Origin: Pyrus communis
Lineage: Eukaryota > Streptophyta > Magnoliopsida > Rosales > Rosaceae
DNA: 64,000 nucleotides
Reading direction: 5' to 3'
Assembly: GCF_963583255.1 (NCBI RefSeq)
Contig: NC_084809.1
Coordinates: 1,576,001-1,640,000, forward strand
This document shows positions 47,371-58,289 of this stretch, one piece after another. Numbering within the stretch: the stretch's first letter is position 1; the number at the start of each line of letters is the position of its first letter. The position numbers and the translations under genes are program-made. The notes under the pieces are model-generated. The model did no database searches, was not told where the DNA came from, and was given only the letters and a program-made list of their open reading frames with translations.

Positions 47371-47530
47371 ATGAAATCTTTTTTGTCAACTAAAAGAGGA
47401 TGAAAAAACTACTTATTAATTAATTAATGCAATCTTTTTTGTCAATTAAAAGATAATGAAAAGACTGCGTATTAATTAATTAATGAAATCATTTTTGTCA
47501 ACCAAAAGAGAATGAAAAGACTACTTAATT
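47371..47530. repeat. Three-copy ~56-bp tandem repeat
   Basis: Units start ATGAAATCTTTTTTGTCAAC (47371), ATGCAATCTTTTTTGTCAAT (47427) and ATGAAATCATTTTTGTCAAC (47482); each continues with AAAAGA-AATGAAAA-ACT. Unit B has only one such unit (about 54244). Confidence 0.8.
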
Positions 47531-47560
47531 TTCTATCACACAAAAAAAATGATGGGTAAT

Positions 47561-49742
47561 TGACACACCCCCATCAAGATTAGGGCATACTGGTCATCAC
47601 GTGGAAGTGACGTAACCATGTGCACAGTGCGGAAGCGAATAAAATAATAATAAAAGTACGAATAATAAAAAAACACAGCTTTACACAAAGTAAGTATATA
47701 CATGTGCAAGTGAAAGTGTGAAAAACAAAGTTCAGAGCTCGAAGACCTAATGCAGTCCGGGAGAAATAACACTACAAAAACACACCCAAAGGTGGTCCTG
47801 CACTGGTAATAATCTGTCAAATATGCCGGGGAAAACCTCTGGGAAGCCACCAAAAGTGCTAGCTAACTAGAACCTGGAGGGGCGCAAAACAAAAAGTGTG
47901 AGTGGGCAAAAACAAAGCTTTTCAAAAACCATTTCATAAACAAGATTCTAACCCCTCGCTGTAAAACCTGTATACCTCCCAGAAAAGTAGAATATATACA
48001 TATATATAAGTCATGCTTAGAAATATGTCATGCCAAATGCCTCGAATAAACGCAAGTGCTCAGGAAAATGTCAAAATCAATGCCATGAATCTGTCAGCCG
48101 GAGTCACCTAACGTGACATGTACGGCTGAATCTAGAGCTCAAATCTCCATCTCACTAACTGTACCTGCACACGAGTCGGAACCACCTAAAGTGGTCTGTA
48201 TGACAAGACTGGGTGTATAATAAGTACGCTCAAGTGCTAGGATCAAGTGAAGGCTGGGCGATTAATCGCGGGTCACCTACGAGTCGGAACCACCTAAAGT
48301 GGTATGTACGACAGGACTGTGCACCTAACTTAGATCCAAGATGAGTGTGTGGTGCAGAAGGTGAACATCACGTGAAGGACTGTGCCCAACTTTGGGCGGG
48401 AGCACTAACACCGGGGGTGCAGGTTATGAGCTCTCTATGCATCTCAAATCACCATTGAACATGAATATAACCATAACTTACCTGGCACTTACCTGTGCGT
48501 TCGCAGCACCAACATACATACATATATATATATATATGCTACTAATAATGCATAAACAAATGGCAAACATAATGCATGGCATATAAATGTATAAACGTTT
48601 TCAATCACTTTCTGGGAAAAACGTAAGTATATAGGTATATACGGAAAACCAAAAGCCCACTCATTGGTATGTAGAAGGGTTGTAACCCCCTTGCCTCGAG
48701 TGACCGCGCTCGTCCTTGGGATAGGTCTCACCTATATGCGAAACAACTATAAAAACGTTAATTTTAAAAGACATAACCAACATTACGAAATAACTTCTCA
48801 AACAATACTTAAAAGGGGTGTATGAATACACCAACGTGATCTACTCAACCTCAAGAACATCCCCATATTTTTAGAAAAAATTTCCACCGCCGCACGCGCC
48901 GGCCAAGGCACGGCCACTCGCGCTGCCCACGCGCAGGCACGTGTCTGGCACACTAACGGCGACAATTAACGCCGTTAGGAATATTCCGTTAACTTTAACG
49001 GATTCCGTTAACGCCATTAGGAATATTCTGTCCAAACTGACAGAATATTCCGTCGTCTTCTCCGGCGAAGCTCCTGCGCCGTCGCCAACGCAGGAAAATC
49101 GGGAAAACTTTAAAACCTTGTGTCTCACTCGTTTTTCAACCAACTTTCACAAAATTGATACCAAAATGAAGCTTACAACAAGAGGAACAAATCCATACCA
49201 CTTTCAAGCACTAAAATCCACGGAATCTCGCCAGGAAAACACCACCAACTCCGGCCAACCTTGTAACTCACGATCCTGACATCCAAAACCTTCAAACGAA
49301 CCACCCCGAGCCTCCTAATGACCTTACCAAGCTTCCTACAAGCTTGAAATTCCCAAAAACACAAGAATCAACGTGTGCATGAACACTGACCAAATCGGGG
49401 TATCCCGAGTTCGACGTGAAAACGAAGGTATCCTTACCTGAAATGGGTATGGTTAAACTCTTACGGACCTCACGAGCACGAATATGTAATTTGTTCCCTC
49501 GATCTGTGAAGGTTTGGTGTGTTTCTGGGTGTGTCCGTACAAAGAGGATAGGAAAGGGAGAGAGAGAGAACTCGGGACAGGGATGCAGGACAGGGAAAAG
49601 GGTGAGGGGGTGTGGGAGAGTGTGTGTGTGGTCCAAAACCTGCCAACAAAATCCAAAAACAACCACACCACGAAACAACCACACTAGGGGCAAAAACGTC
49701 ATTTCACCCCTACGATTCGAAAATCCGGAACGAGCTGTCACA
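47561..49742. mobile_element. Solo LTR of an LTR retrotransposon (2182 bp)
   Basis: Begins TGACACACCCCCATC and ends CGAGCTGTCACA, so it has TG...CA ends, and is flanked by GTAAT at 47556-47560 and 49743-49747. Unit B gives the empty site (ATGATGGGCAATAATGTAAT near 54310), confirming a 5-bp target duplication. No second LTR, primer-binding site, gag or pol is present. The inside contains a repeated block GAGTCGGAACCACCTAAAGT (48174 and 48280) with TATATA-rich DNA near 47995 and 48520. The length suggests a Ty3/gypsy-type long LTR, but family is not assigned. Confidence 0.88.
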
Positions 49743-50869
49743 GTAATAATGTAATTTCACAAGTTCAAATTTTACTGTTTTTTATTGAAGCCTCACCTAC
49801 AGGTGATATTAAAATACCTCCAATATTAAAAAGAAAAAAAAAACAAAAACCTCCCACTCCCCCCAGGTTCTCTCTCTCTCCCTCTCTCCTTCTCATTTTC
49901 TAAAAAAATGTGTTCATACACACAAAGTGTGTAGACAAATGCTAGTATAACTTAACAAAAGTAAACTTCTATTAAAGTGGATGGCACGTGTCAAATAAAT
50001 AAAAAGGAGACATAGAAGGAGAAACCACTTTAGGGACAGCAGAACCTTGGCCATTTGTCACTTGCCATATCAAAATATCATCATACACGTGTCATGAAAT
50101 TTGTTTTTTATAAATTAGGGAACCTAACAGTATTTTGCCACTCGTACGAGCTTTGTGTATTTTGGCAATGATGAAAAGATGTACAATAATTTAGGTTTGT
50201 CGATGAGTATGGCCCAACATAAAAATTGGACATACGATGTGAATTGAATTTTGCACAATTAAGGCGTGACAAGTGGCAATGGCGACGGCCGCATGATGTG
50301 CATCAATTGCGCATGCCTCCTGATTTATTATTATCAACAATTCCACCAAGAGGTAGATAATTTTTTTTATTGTGCTCGAAGTACGGCATGCACAACACGT
50401 ATTTTTACATAAATAAAGGAAAATTTTATTTTAAGTTGTTAATCTTTTTGACATAAGTATCTCACTAGAGTAATGTTATTCATACCATATTTTTGTACCA
50501 CATTTTCATACCACCTTAGGTGGCATTTTATGTAAATAGCCACATCATTTGAATTAATCAGATTTTTAAATTTAGCTCATTGTTTTAAAAACTAATAATT
50601 AAGAAAAAATAGTTAATTAAATCATGATCGTGGTATACGAGGAGTCTTTCTTATTCCTTTTCTTGGGTTTTGCAAATTTTTCAAATGATGTGGCTGTCCA
50701 CATCAGATACCACCTAAGATGGTATAGAAATGTGGTATAAAAACATGTTATGAATAACATTACTCATTTCATTATTTATAAAGTGAGTACCACCCATAAA
50801 TACGTTGAAAAATCTCACTAAGAGGTGGGAGGCAAGCCTAACATCAACATGGAATGGAGGGAAAATGAT

Positions 50870-51070
50870 CCCCTCCGGATCCTCTTTATGGAGTTTCTAC
50901 GGATCCTCACATCCTAAATGTTCATCATACATCGTGATGCCAATTTTCATCAGGTACTATTGGTGTTTAATTTAAAATAAAAAAATTCAAATGATTTTTA
51001 ACCAAACAATGTACAATAAATGACTAAGATGTGAAGATTCTTACTATTTGAATCCGTATGAGATCCATAT
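50870..51070. mobile_element. MITE, 'CGTACATCGTGCGG' family, copy 4 (in unit A)
   Basis: Outer arms CCTCCGGATCCTCTTTATGG and the diverged GAATCCGTATGAGATCC; inner arms TTCATCATACATCGTGATGC and ACCAAACAATGTACAATAAA. The orthologous copy in unit B is at 55137-55345, so it inserted before the segmental duplication. Confidence 0.65.
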
Positions 51071-53568
51071 CAGGAATGGAGACCTATCGTAATTACACAT
51101 GGCACAGTTTGTGTGTTCCGTTTTTACCTTCAGAATTTGTGCGTCCTAACACCTAAGCATGTGACTCTTTTTGTCGGCCGGACGAGGACTTACTAGGGTC
51201 GACTGTACCAAGGTGACTCCTGAACCGCCATTATTGCTTCAAGAAACTTGAAATTTAAGTTTAGAATTTATTTATTACATATGTAACGTTAGTGAGTTAG
51301 ATAAATAGTTGAATTTCAATTAACCATCAAATGCACTTTATATTTCATCATTATAAAAAGACAAGATTTACAGCTTGTCGCATACTCAAACTGATTAAAT
51401 TTTTAACCGGTAATTTTGTAGCATTGTTATAACACTTATATCTGGATTGAGTATGTTATGGAACATTGCCAATTAGTTTTTAAGGTATACCTGGTGGAGT
51501 TGCTCACATTCCAACGTTGAAGAGTAATGTTATCAAAACCGCTACTAACAACGTTGGAAAAAATATAAAAGCATCTCCAATGGGAACCCTAAATAGAGTT
51601 CCTACAACAGTATAGTCCTTACATTTAGAGACAAAAGGCTACCAATGGGTCATAATAGAAGTCTTCAAAGTATCTCAATATATGAACTCGACTGATACCT
51701 TAAAGAAATCCTCAAATGCGAGGACTGTATGTATAGACTCAAAGAGTAGGCCCATTATTGATTTCAAGTGGGAAACAACCCCACCCACATGAGAATGCCT
51801 TATCTTTTTGGAATTTTCTCTTTTTGAGAATGCTATACAATAGCTTATCTTTTTAGTTTTTATGTTTTTTTTTTTTTTTTTGTAGTTTTTCTCTTCCAAA
51901 CATAGATATAACTTTTTAGTTTTTATCAACCACCACAATACTCCAACGGAATATTTCAAAGTTATCCAGAAGCTAGAAGACAAAGATGATGACTATGCAC
52001 GGTGAAACTAAAACTAAACCCTATATTGAATATGAGTTTGGGCTACGTCTCCCTGTGCCTAAACCATTATTTTTATTTTATTTTTTTAATTTTTTAAGTT
52101 TTTGTTTTTCTCATACCACAACACCAAACTATCATCTTCATGTTCTACAAAATGTGTTTTCGATGAAAATTTTCTTACAATCCATATCAAAAAATCTGAA
52201 AACAAGGATATAAATCTTAATCTAAAGGAATTTCAATCTAAATAAAGTAATGTAGGAATAAAAAAAATATTCAATGGAAAAAGAAAAAAAGAGGGAAAAA
52301 AAAAAAGAAAAGGATACGATCGGTACTTTTCTACTGATTCTCTCCAGTAAGAGTCGCTAGTATATTCAAATTAAGTCGCTAGTATGTTCAAATTAAGTCG
52401 CTAGTTTCATACCGATCCACCCATTTTCATTTTTTTCTTTTTCAGTTTTTTTTTCTTTTTTAATTTTTCTTTGATTTCTTTAACAACAAACTATAATTTT
52501 CACGTTCTTCAAAATATATTTTCCGTACAAAATCTATTATAATTCATATTTAAACACTTGAAATCAATGATTTAAAACCTAAATCTAAAGATATTTTTGT
52601 AATTTTCCACTTTAAGAATCAATAAAAAATAGTTTTGAGACCTAATAAACGGTATGATCACGCCAAAGATCTTGCAATATTTTCCTTAACTCCAAGACAA
52701 AATATTTGCTAAAGGAAAAAAATTCAATTTTTTCCTTAATCGTTTTCCAATCGATTTTGAGAACTTTTACAATATTCGTTGTAAGCCAAAGTTAGAGTTA
52801 TCTACTCGCACCACATATTTCCTAAAATTAATTTAGGACATTCCCAAGATTTTAGACACCTACAAATCTCTTTTGGGGCCCGGCTATTAGGTTTCATTAT
52901 TTTTTTCTTCTATTTTTGAACTTTAAAAATTAATAAAAAATAATTTCGGGACCTAATAAAGGATAAAATCACATCCAAATGTCTTGCAACATTTTTATTA
53001 ATTCCATTACAAACTATTTCATAAAACTAAAAATTTCATTATTTTGACCAAAACTATGAGTAACCCACGTTTTTAATTGATTTTGATAAATTTTACAAAA
53101 TTAATTGTAAGCCAAAATTTGAGTCATTTTAAGTTTTGAATAGAAACAGAGCGTGAAGCGTGCAAAAAATTTCAGTATATTCATTCGGTCATTTGTCAAA
53201 CACTTAGTAGGCTTGTTATCGTAAGTTGAACCAAGTTGTGCATCTAACAAACAGATATCAACATATGGCGAAACAATTTGATGAATGTTATCGAGAGAAT
53301 TTGTTAAGTATTCTCAACATAACATACCGAATGCTAGCAAGATATGCCTAGAAGACATTACCTGAAACATTTGGTGGGCACAAAAAATATTCATATCAAA
53401 CATTCAAAGAGTCTTCGGAAGACATTCACATATATATTATTTGGCTTCCGGATGGTCCAGGAATTACTTAATCCCAATGTGCATTTGTCACGGCCAAGGA
53501 CTTGTTGTCCTGTCGAAGCGGCTGAGACTGTCTATTTCCCTAACGACTTCGTCTTCATTCCTTTCCCC

Positions 53569-53597
53569 ACCCCCCCCCCCCCCCCAAAAAAAAAAAG
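53569..53597 (+). repeat. C-homopolymer followed by A-homopolymer
   Basis: About 17 C then 13 A residues, in the segment present only in unit B. It is prone to polymorphism and sequencing error. Confidence 0.85.
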
Positions 53598-54029
53598 TTG
53601 CCATAATCCTCATTGATGGTGTCCACTCTAAAACTGATCATGTTCCAGAAAAAACTGGAAACGATGTTCCATGAAAAATATATTGATAAAGATTGGAATT
53701 GAATTGAATCAGAATTGTCCTTTGGAATCTAATTGAATTGGAGCGCGCGATTTGATTTGAATCAAACTAGAGCCGGTGATTTAAATTGAATTAAACTGGA
53801 TCCGTCGATTTGATTTGAATCGAACATCGGAGCCGGCGGTTTAAATTGAATTTCTGATGAATTGGGAGATAACGATATCGTGGTGATTAGTTAGACTCTG
53901 AAGCGGGAGTTTAGAGGGAGAGGGATGAGGGAGAGATACAAATCGAGGTTGAGGGTGTTGTCGTCAGTGAGGTGGGGTGGTTGAGGTGGTTGGCTGACGA
54001 CACCAGTTGCTTAGGAATCTGATACTCCT

Positions 54030-54193
54030 CATTTTTATTGTGACGGAAACACGAGTAGTACACCACGTGTTTTTATGTAAGTGGTGGAAATTTTTATTTT
54101 TTAAGTTATTAACTTTTTGACACACATATCCCACCAATTATATAGTTACAGATGTACCACCTCATATGCCGATCACACTAAAAATCTCTCGTA
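54030..54193. mobile_element. Small MITE, 'TTTTTAGTGTG' family, copy 3 (unit B only)
   Basis: Left end ATTTTTATTGTGACGGAAAC then ACGAGTAGTACACCACGTG. Right end CCGATCACACTAAAAATCTC. Unit A reads straight through (CTCCTCATGTATTTTGGGGA near 46078), so this copy inserted in B after the duplication or was lost from A. Confidence 0.75.
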
Positions 54194-55136
54194 TTTTGGG
54201 GAATTTCTTTCCGTCCGAACTCACAATAATCTTTATTAATTAATGAAACATTCTTTGTCAACCAAAAGAGGGTGAAAAGATTACTTAGTCTTCTATCACA
54301 CAAAAAAAATGATGGGCAATAATGTAATTTCACAGGTCCAAATTTTACTGCTTTTTATTGAAGCCTCACTTACAGGTGATATTAAAATACCTCCAATATT
54401 TAAAAAAAAAAAAACAACAACAACAAAAACCTCAAACTCCCCCAATGTTCTTTCTCTCTCCCTCTCTCCTTCTCATTTTCTAAAAAAATGTGTTCATACT
54501 CACAAGGTGTGTAGGCAAATGTTGGTACAACTTAACATAACTTATGTTAAAGTAGATGACACGTGTCAAATAAGTAGAAAGGAGACATAGAATGAGACAC
54601 CATTTTAGGGACAACAGATCCTTGGCCATTTGTCACTCGCCATATCAAAATATCAGCATACACGTGTCATGAAATTTGTTTTTTTATAAATTAGGGAACC
54701 TAACGGTATTTTGACACCTGTACGAGCTTGCGTATTTGGCAATGATGAAAGATGTACAATAATTTAGGGTTGTTGATGAGTATGGCCCAACATAAAAATT
54801 AGACATACGATGTGAATTGAATTTTGCACAATTAAGGCGTGACAAGTGGCAATGGCGACGGCCGCATGATGTGCAGCAATTTTGCATGCCTCGTGATTTA
54901 TTATCATCAACAATTCCACCAAGAGGTGGATAAATTTTTTATTGTGTTCGAAATAGAAATACGGCTAGTACATCACGTGTTTTTGTATAAGCAAATAGAA
55001 GTTTTAATTTTAAGTTGTTAATCTTGAAGTATCTCACTATTTATAGAGTGAGTACCATCCCATGTTCTAAATACACTGAAAAATCTCACTAAGAGGTGGA
55101 ACGTGAGCCCAACATTGACATGGAATTGAGGGAAGA

Positions 55137-55345
55137 GGATCCTCTCCGAATCCTCTTTATGGAGATCCTACGAATTCTCACATTCTAACTGTTTATCGTA
55201 CATCGTGCGGCCAGTTTTCATCAGGCACTATTTGTATTTAATTTTAAATTAAAAAAAAAATTCAAATGATTTCTGACTGCATGATATACAATGAATGACT
55301 AAGATGTGAGAATCCCTAAAATCCCTAATAGTTGAATCCGAATGA
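55137..55345. mobile_element. MITE, 'CGTACATCGTGCGG' family, copy 5 (in unit B)
   Basis: Outer left arm GATCCTCTCCGAATCCTCTT. Inner arms CGTACATCGTGCGGCCAG and CTGACTGCATGATATACAAT flank TTTAATTTTAAATTAAAAAA. It is the paralogue of copy 4 in unit A. Confidence 0.7.
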
Positions 55346-56504
55346 GATCCAGATCTGGAATGGAGACCTATTGTAATTGCACCTGGCACAATTTGTGTGT
55401 TCCATTTTTACCTTCAGAATTTGTGCATCCTAACACCTAAGCATGTGACTCTTTTTGTCGGCTGGACGATGACTCACTAGGGTCGACTGCACCAAGGTGA
55501 CTCCTAAACCGCCATTATTGCTTCAAGAAACTTGAAATTTAAGTTTAGAATTTATTTATTACATATGTAACGTTAGTGAGTTAGATAAATAGTTGAATTT
55601 TAATTAACCATCAAATGCGTTTTACATTTCATTGTTATAAGAAGACAAGAGTTTACAGCTCGTTGCATACTCAAACTGACCAAATTTTTAACCGGTAATT
55701 TTGTAGCATTGTTATAACACTCGTATCTGGATTGAGTATGTTATGGAACATTGCCAATTAGTTTTTAGGGTACACCCGGTATAGTTGCTCACATTCTAAC
55801 GTCAAAGAGTAATGTTATCAAAACCGCTAATAACAATGTTGGCAAAAATATAAAAGCATCTCCAATGGGAACCCTAAATGGAGTTCTTACAACAGTATAG
55901 TCCTTACATTTGGAGACAAAAGGCTACCAATGGGTCAGAATAGAAGTCTTTAAAGTATCTCAATATATGAACTCGATGGATACCTTAAAGAAATCCTCAA
56001 ATGCGAGGACTGTATGTATAGACTCAAAGAGTAAGCCCACTGTTGATTTCAAGTGGGAAACAACCCCACCCACATGAGAATGCCTTATCTTTTCGGAATT
56101 TTTCTCTTTTTGAGAATGCTATACAATAGCTTCTTTTTTTTTTTGGTAGTTTTTCTCTTCCAAACATAGAAATAACTTTTTGGTTTTTATCAACGACCAC
56201 AATACTCCAATGAAATATTTCCTCGAAGTTATCCAGAAGCTAGAAGACAAAGGTGATGACTATGCACGGTTCTAACTTTCTAACTTTTGCTTGATCAAAG
56301 GAATAAGGGACACAAGAAAGTAGAATCACAGTCGGCCACGTGTGCGGGCAAAGATTGTGACCAATCTTCATGTAACCTTACGTTGCCTTCATTCCCTACA
56401 TGCTCAAACCACATCGAAAACAAACGCCAAAGGGAGTCTCGATAATGACATCAATTTATATCATATTGGTACACCATTATTCTAGTTTATCCGAATTGAA
56501 AAGG

Positions 56505-57417
56505 ATCATTTCTTGATCCCTTCCACCAAATCCACAAAGACCACAAATCCGGGTTTTTGAACTTTGATTCAACCGCCAGGGACGAAGCTAGAGATTTTTA
56601 TGAGCAGGGGCATCCTAAAAAACAACAAAGTCACAATTAAAAATATCAAGAATTTATTGAACAAAACACTAATACATTAATCCATAAAGTTTTTCATACA
56701 ATATATTACATTATTCCTCAAATCGTTTTCATGTTTTAAAAGCGTTGCATAACAATATCATTACCAATACCATTAAATATCTCTTTATATAAAAATAATC
56801 ATGTTATTATTCATCCATTGATCTCTAAATTAGAAAACTAAATTCTAAATTGAAATGCCAAAAACAAATTGATGAAGTAAAGTCGTATAAAATACCTTGT
56901 GGAGTAAAATTCTTGTGTTGAATTTTTATAATTGATTACTTGAACTCCAATTGTCTATAACACTCCAAATTCAATTGAGTTTTGGTTAAATGAAACGGGA
57001 GGAAAAATCTGGAGAAGTTGAGGACTGGAATTGCTTTGTCGTACGTGGTGGGATGAGTTTTGTGTGGATTAACGACCAAGGGTTAGAAAAACGAGGAGGC
57101 ATAATTAAATTAATTGTTAATTAATTGTCATCAAGTAGGCATTTGGGATCCAAAACGGTAGACTAGTTTAGCTGCCTACCAATATTTTTAATTTTAGTTT
57201 AATTAGGGCTGGTTATTGAGAATTGGAACGCAACCATACATTTTTTTTAAATGAGGGGGGGCATCCGCCCCCTAGGCCTACACTAGCTCTGTCTTTGCCA
57301 ACTGCTACAAACAGGGGTTCACTTTAAAAGTTATAATAACTTTAGTCGTTGGATCAAATTTTAAAGACCCGGATTTGTGGCCTTAGTGGATTTGGTGGAA
57401 GGGATATGGATAGGATC
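56505..57417. mobile_element. Outer MITE interrupted by a nested element
   Basis: Left arm AAGGATCATTTCTTGATCCC, TTCCACCAAATCCAC, CACAAATCCGGGTTTTTGAA. Right arm AAAGACCCGGATTTGTGGCC, GTGGATTTGGTGGAAGGGAT, GGATAGGATCCCTTT. The arms are inverted over about 70 bp. The middle carries TTAGTCGTTGGATCAAATTT, also found in the MITE at 12090-12265 (ACAGTCGTTAGATCAAATTT), so the two may be related. Confidence 0.65.
56579..57299. mobile_element. Nested hAT-like element (about 720 bp)
   Basis: Left end CAGGGACGAAGCTAGAGATT; right end on the other strand CAAAGACAGAGCTAGTGTAG. Both resemble the CAGGGGCGGAGCTAG ends common in plant hAT-like elements. Flanks CAACCGC and CAACTGC may be a worn target duplication. 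Near the right end is a palindrome GGGGGCATCCGCCCCC. No transposase frame. Confidence 0.55.
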
Positions 57418-58206
57418 CCTTTCCTACAAAGTTAACTTATTATTTTTGTTATCTCACACTCTCTCTCTCCACTCTCTTTCTCTCTTTAGATTTTGAGCTG
57501 CAAAACCAAACAAGCAGCCACAAGCATGAGATCTCTGCAGAGGCTGCAATGGAAGTAAGGAATTCTCTGAAACACAACTTCTAGGGTTTTCTGAAATTCC
57601 ACACACCTAGTTTTCTAGCTGTATACAAAGTTTGCCATTTTTGCTCCAATTTATATCAACCTTTTTCTTGTTTTATTTTCATTTTTATTTTATATATATA
57701 TATATATAAATAACGGTAAAATTCAATATATATTTTAATAAAAAAGCAATAATATTTGAAATAAATAAACTTTTAAAAAACAAAAAATAACAGTACAACA
57801 GTGTAAAGAGCCAAATGCCACACGGAAGAGGCTTGCTTTATGAAACAAATAATCAGTGGGATAAATCTGGAGTTTAAATATGCAAACTTTTGCACCCACT
57901 TTGTTGCTCTGAGTAAGCAAGGCACTCAATCAATGTTCCTATGTGTTGCTCAAGTTTCGATCTTTTAGCTCCTCCTCCAATGGGGTTTTGTCAATTTCGG
58001 GTAGATTTCTGTTAATTGTCTGACACTCCGTTGGCGTAGAAATTGGTGCAAAATTTCGCTTTCATAGGTGATATCGTCTGCTTAGTTTTGGGAAGTTGGT
58101 GCGACTTGTTTGGTTGTTTTGTTGGTGATTTTCCCGGGAAGTGAAGGGGAAATGTGGGTGGAAATTTGAGTGAGGAGTGAGGAAGGAAAAATAGTCACTC
58201 ACCTGT
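57418..58206 (+). promoter_or_regulatory. Promoter, leader and probable 5'UTR intron of the P4-ATPase gene
   Basis: A CT-rich stretch (57455-57490) precedes a likely leader exon that ends at a good donor, CAATGGAA|GTAAGG (57554/57555). The DNA between there and 58280 is AT-rich and intron-like (TA microsatellite at 57695-57708). A short upstream ATG frame (57526-57558, 10 codons) lies in the leader. Transcript structure is inferred. Confidence 0.4.
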
Positions 58207-58281
58207 GAAGTAAGGGTAAGACGTACGATAGACGACATCTCCGATCCTCGCAAAGCAGGAGCCTTGTTGGCTTGAGGCCAC
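58207..58281 (+). mobile_element. 3' part of an Au-like SINE immediately before the P4-ATPase start codon
   Basis: Reads AAGGGTAAGACGTACGATAG, ACGACATCTCCGATCCTCGC, AAAGCAGGAGCCTTGTTGGC, TTGAGGCCACC. This matches the 3' half of the SINE at 5988-6155 (AAGGGTAAGGCTCTCTGTCT..., CCCTCGCAAAGCCTGGTTGG...) and the general 'GGGTAAGGCTGCGTACAATAGACCC...CGCAAAGCGGGAGCC' pattern. Only nine bases separate it from the ATG at 58290. Confidence 0.65.
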
Positions 58282-58289
58282 CTGAGAAA

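Larger units (their letters stand above)
44500..52002. repeat. Tandem segmental duplication, unit A (expanded by insertions)
   Basis: Unit A aligns with unit B (52020-56275) in the same order: ACGTCTCCCTG-GCCTAAACC at the start; AACCTAAATTTAAAGATATT, TTGGAATTGAATTGAATC, TGATGGG-AATAATGTAATTTC in the middle; AAGCTAGAAGACAAAG-TGATGACTATGCACGG at the end. Extra material in A is a third partial copy (46150-47370), a MITE (46828-47272), a 56-bp triplet (47371-47530) and a solo LTR (47561-49742). Removing these leaves roughly 4 kb, the size of unit B. No coding gene is recognised in either unit. Confidence 0.85.
52020..56275. repeat. Tandem segmental duplication, unit B
   Basis: Direct-orientation copy of unit A, abutting it (A ends near 52002, B starts near 52020). 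Divergence is visible every 10-30 bp. B has its own differences: about 265 bp at 53390-53650, including a C16-A13 tract, that A lacks; and a MITE at 54030-54193 absent from A. It lacks A's solo LTR and MITE. No gene recognised. Confidence 0.85.

Noticed and set aside
48941..49754. Several ORFs of 60-150 aa on both strands around 49 kb
   Set aside because: All lie within the solo LTR, overlap in multiple phases and show no gag/pol motif.
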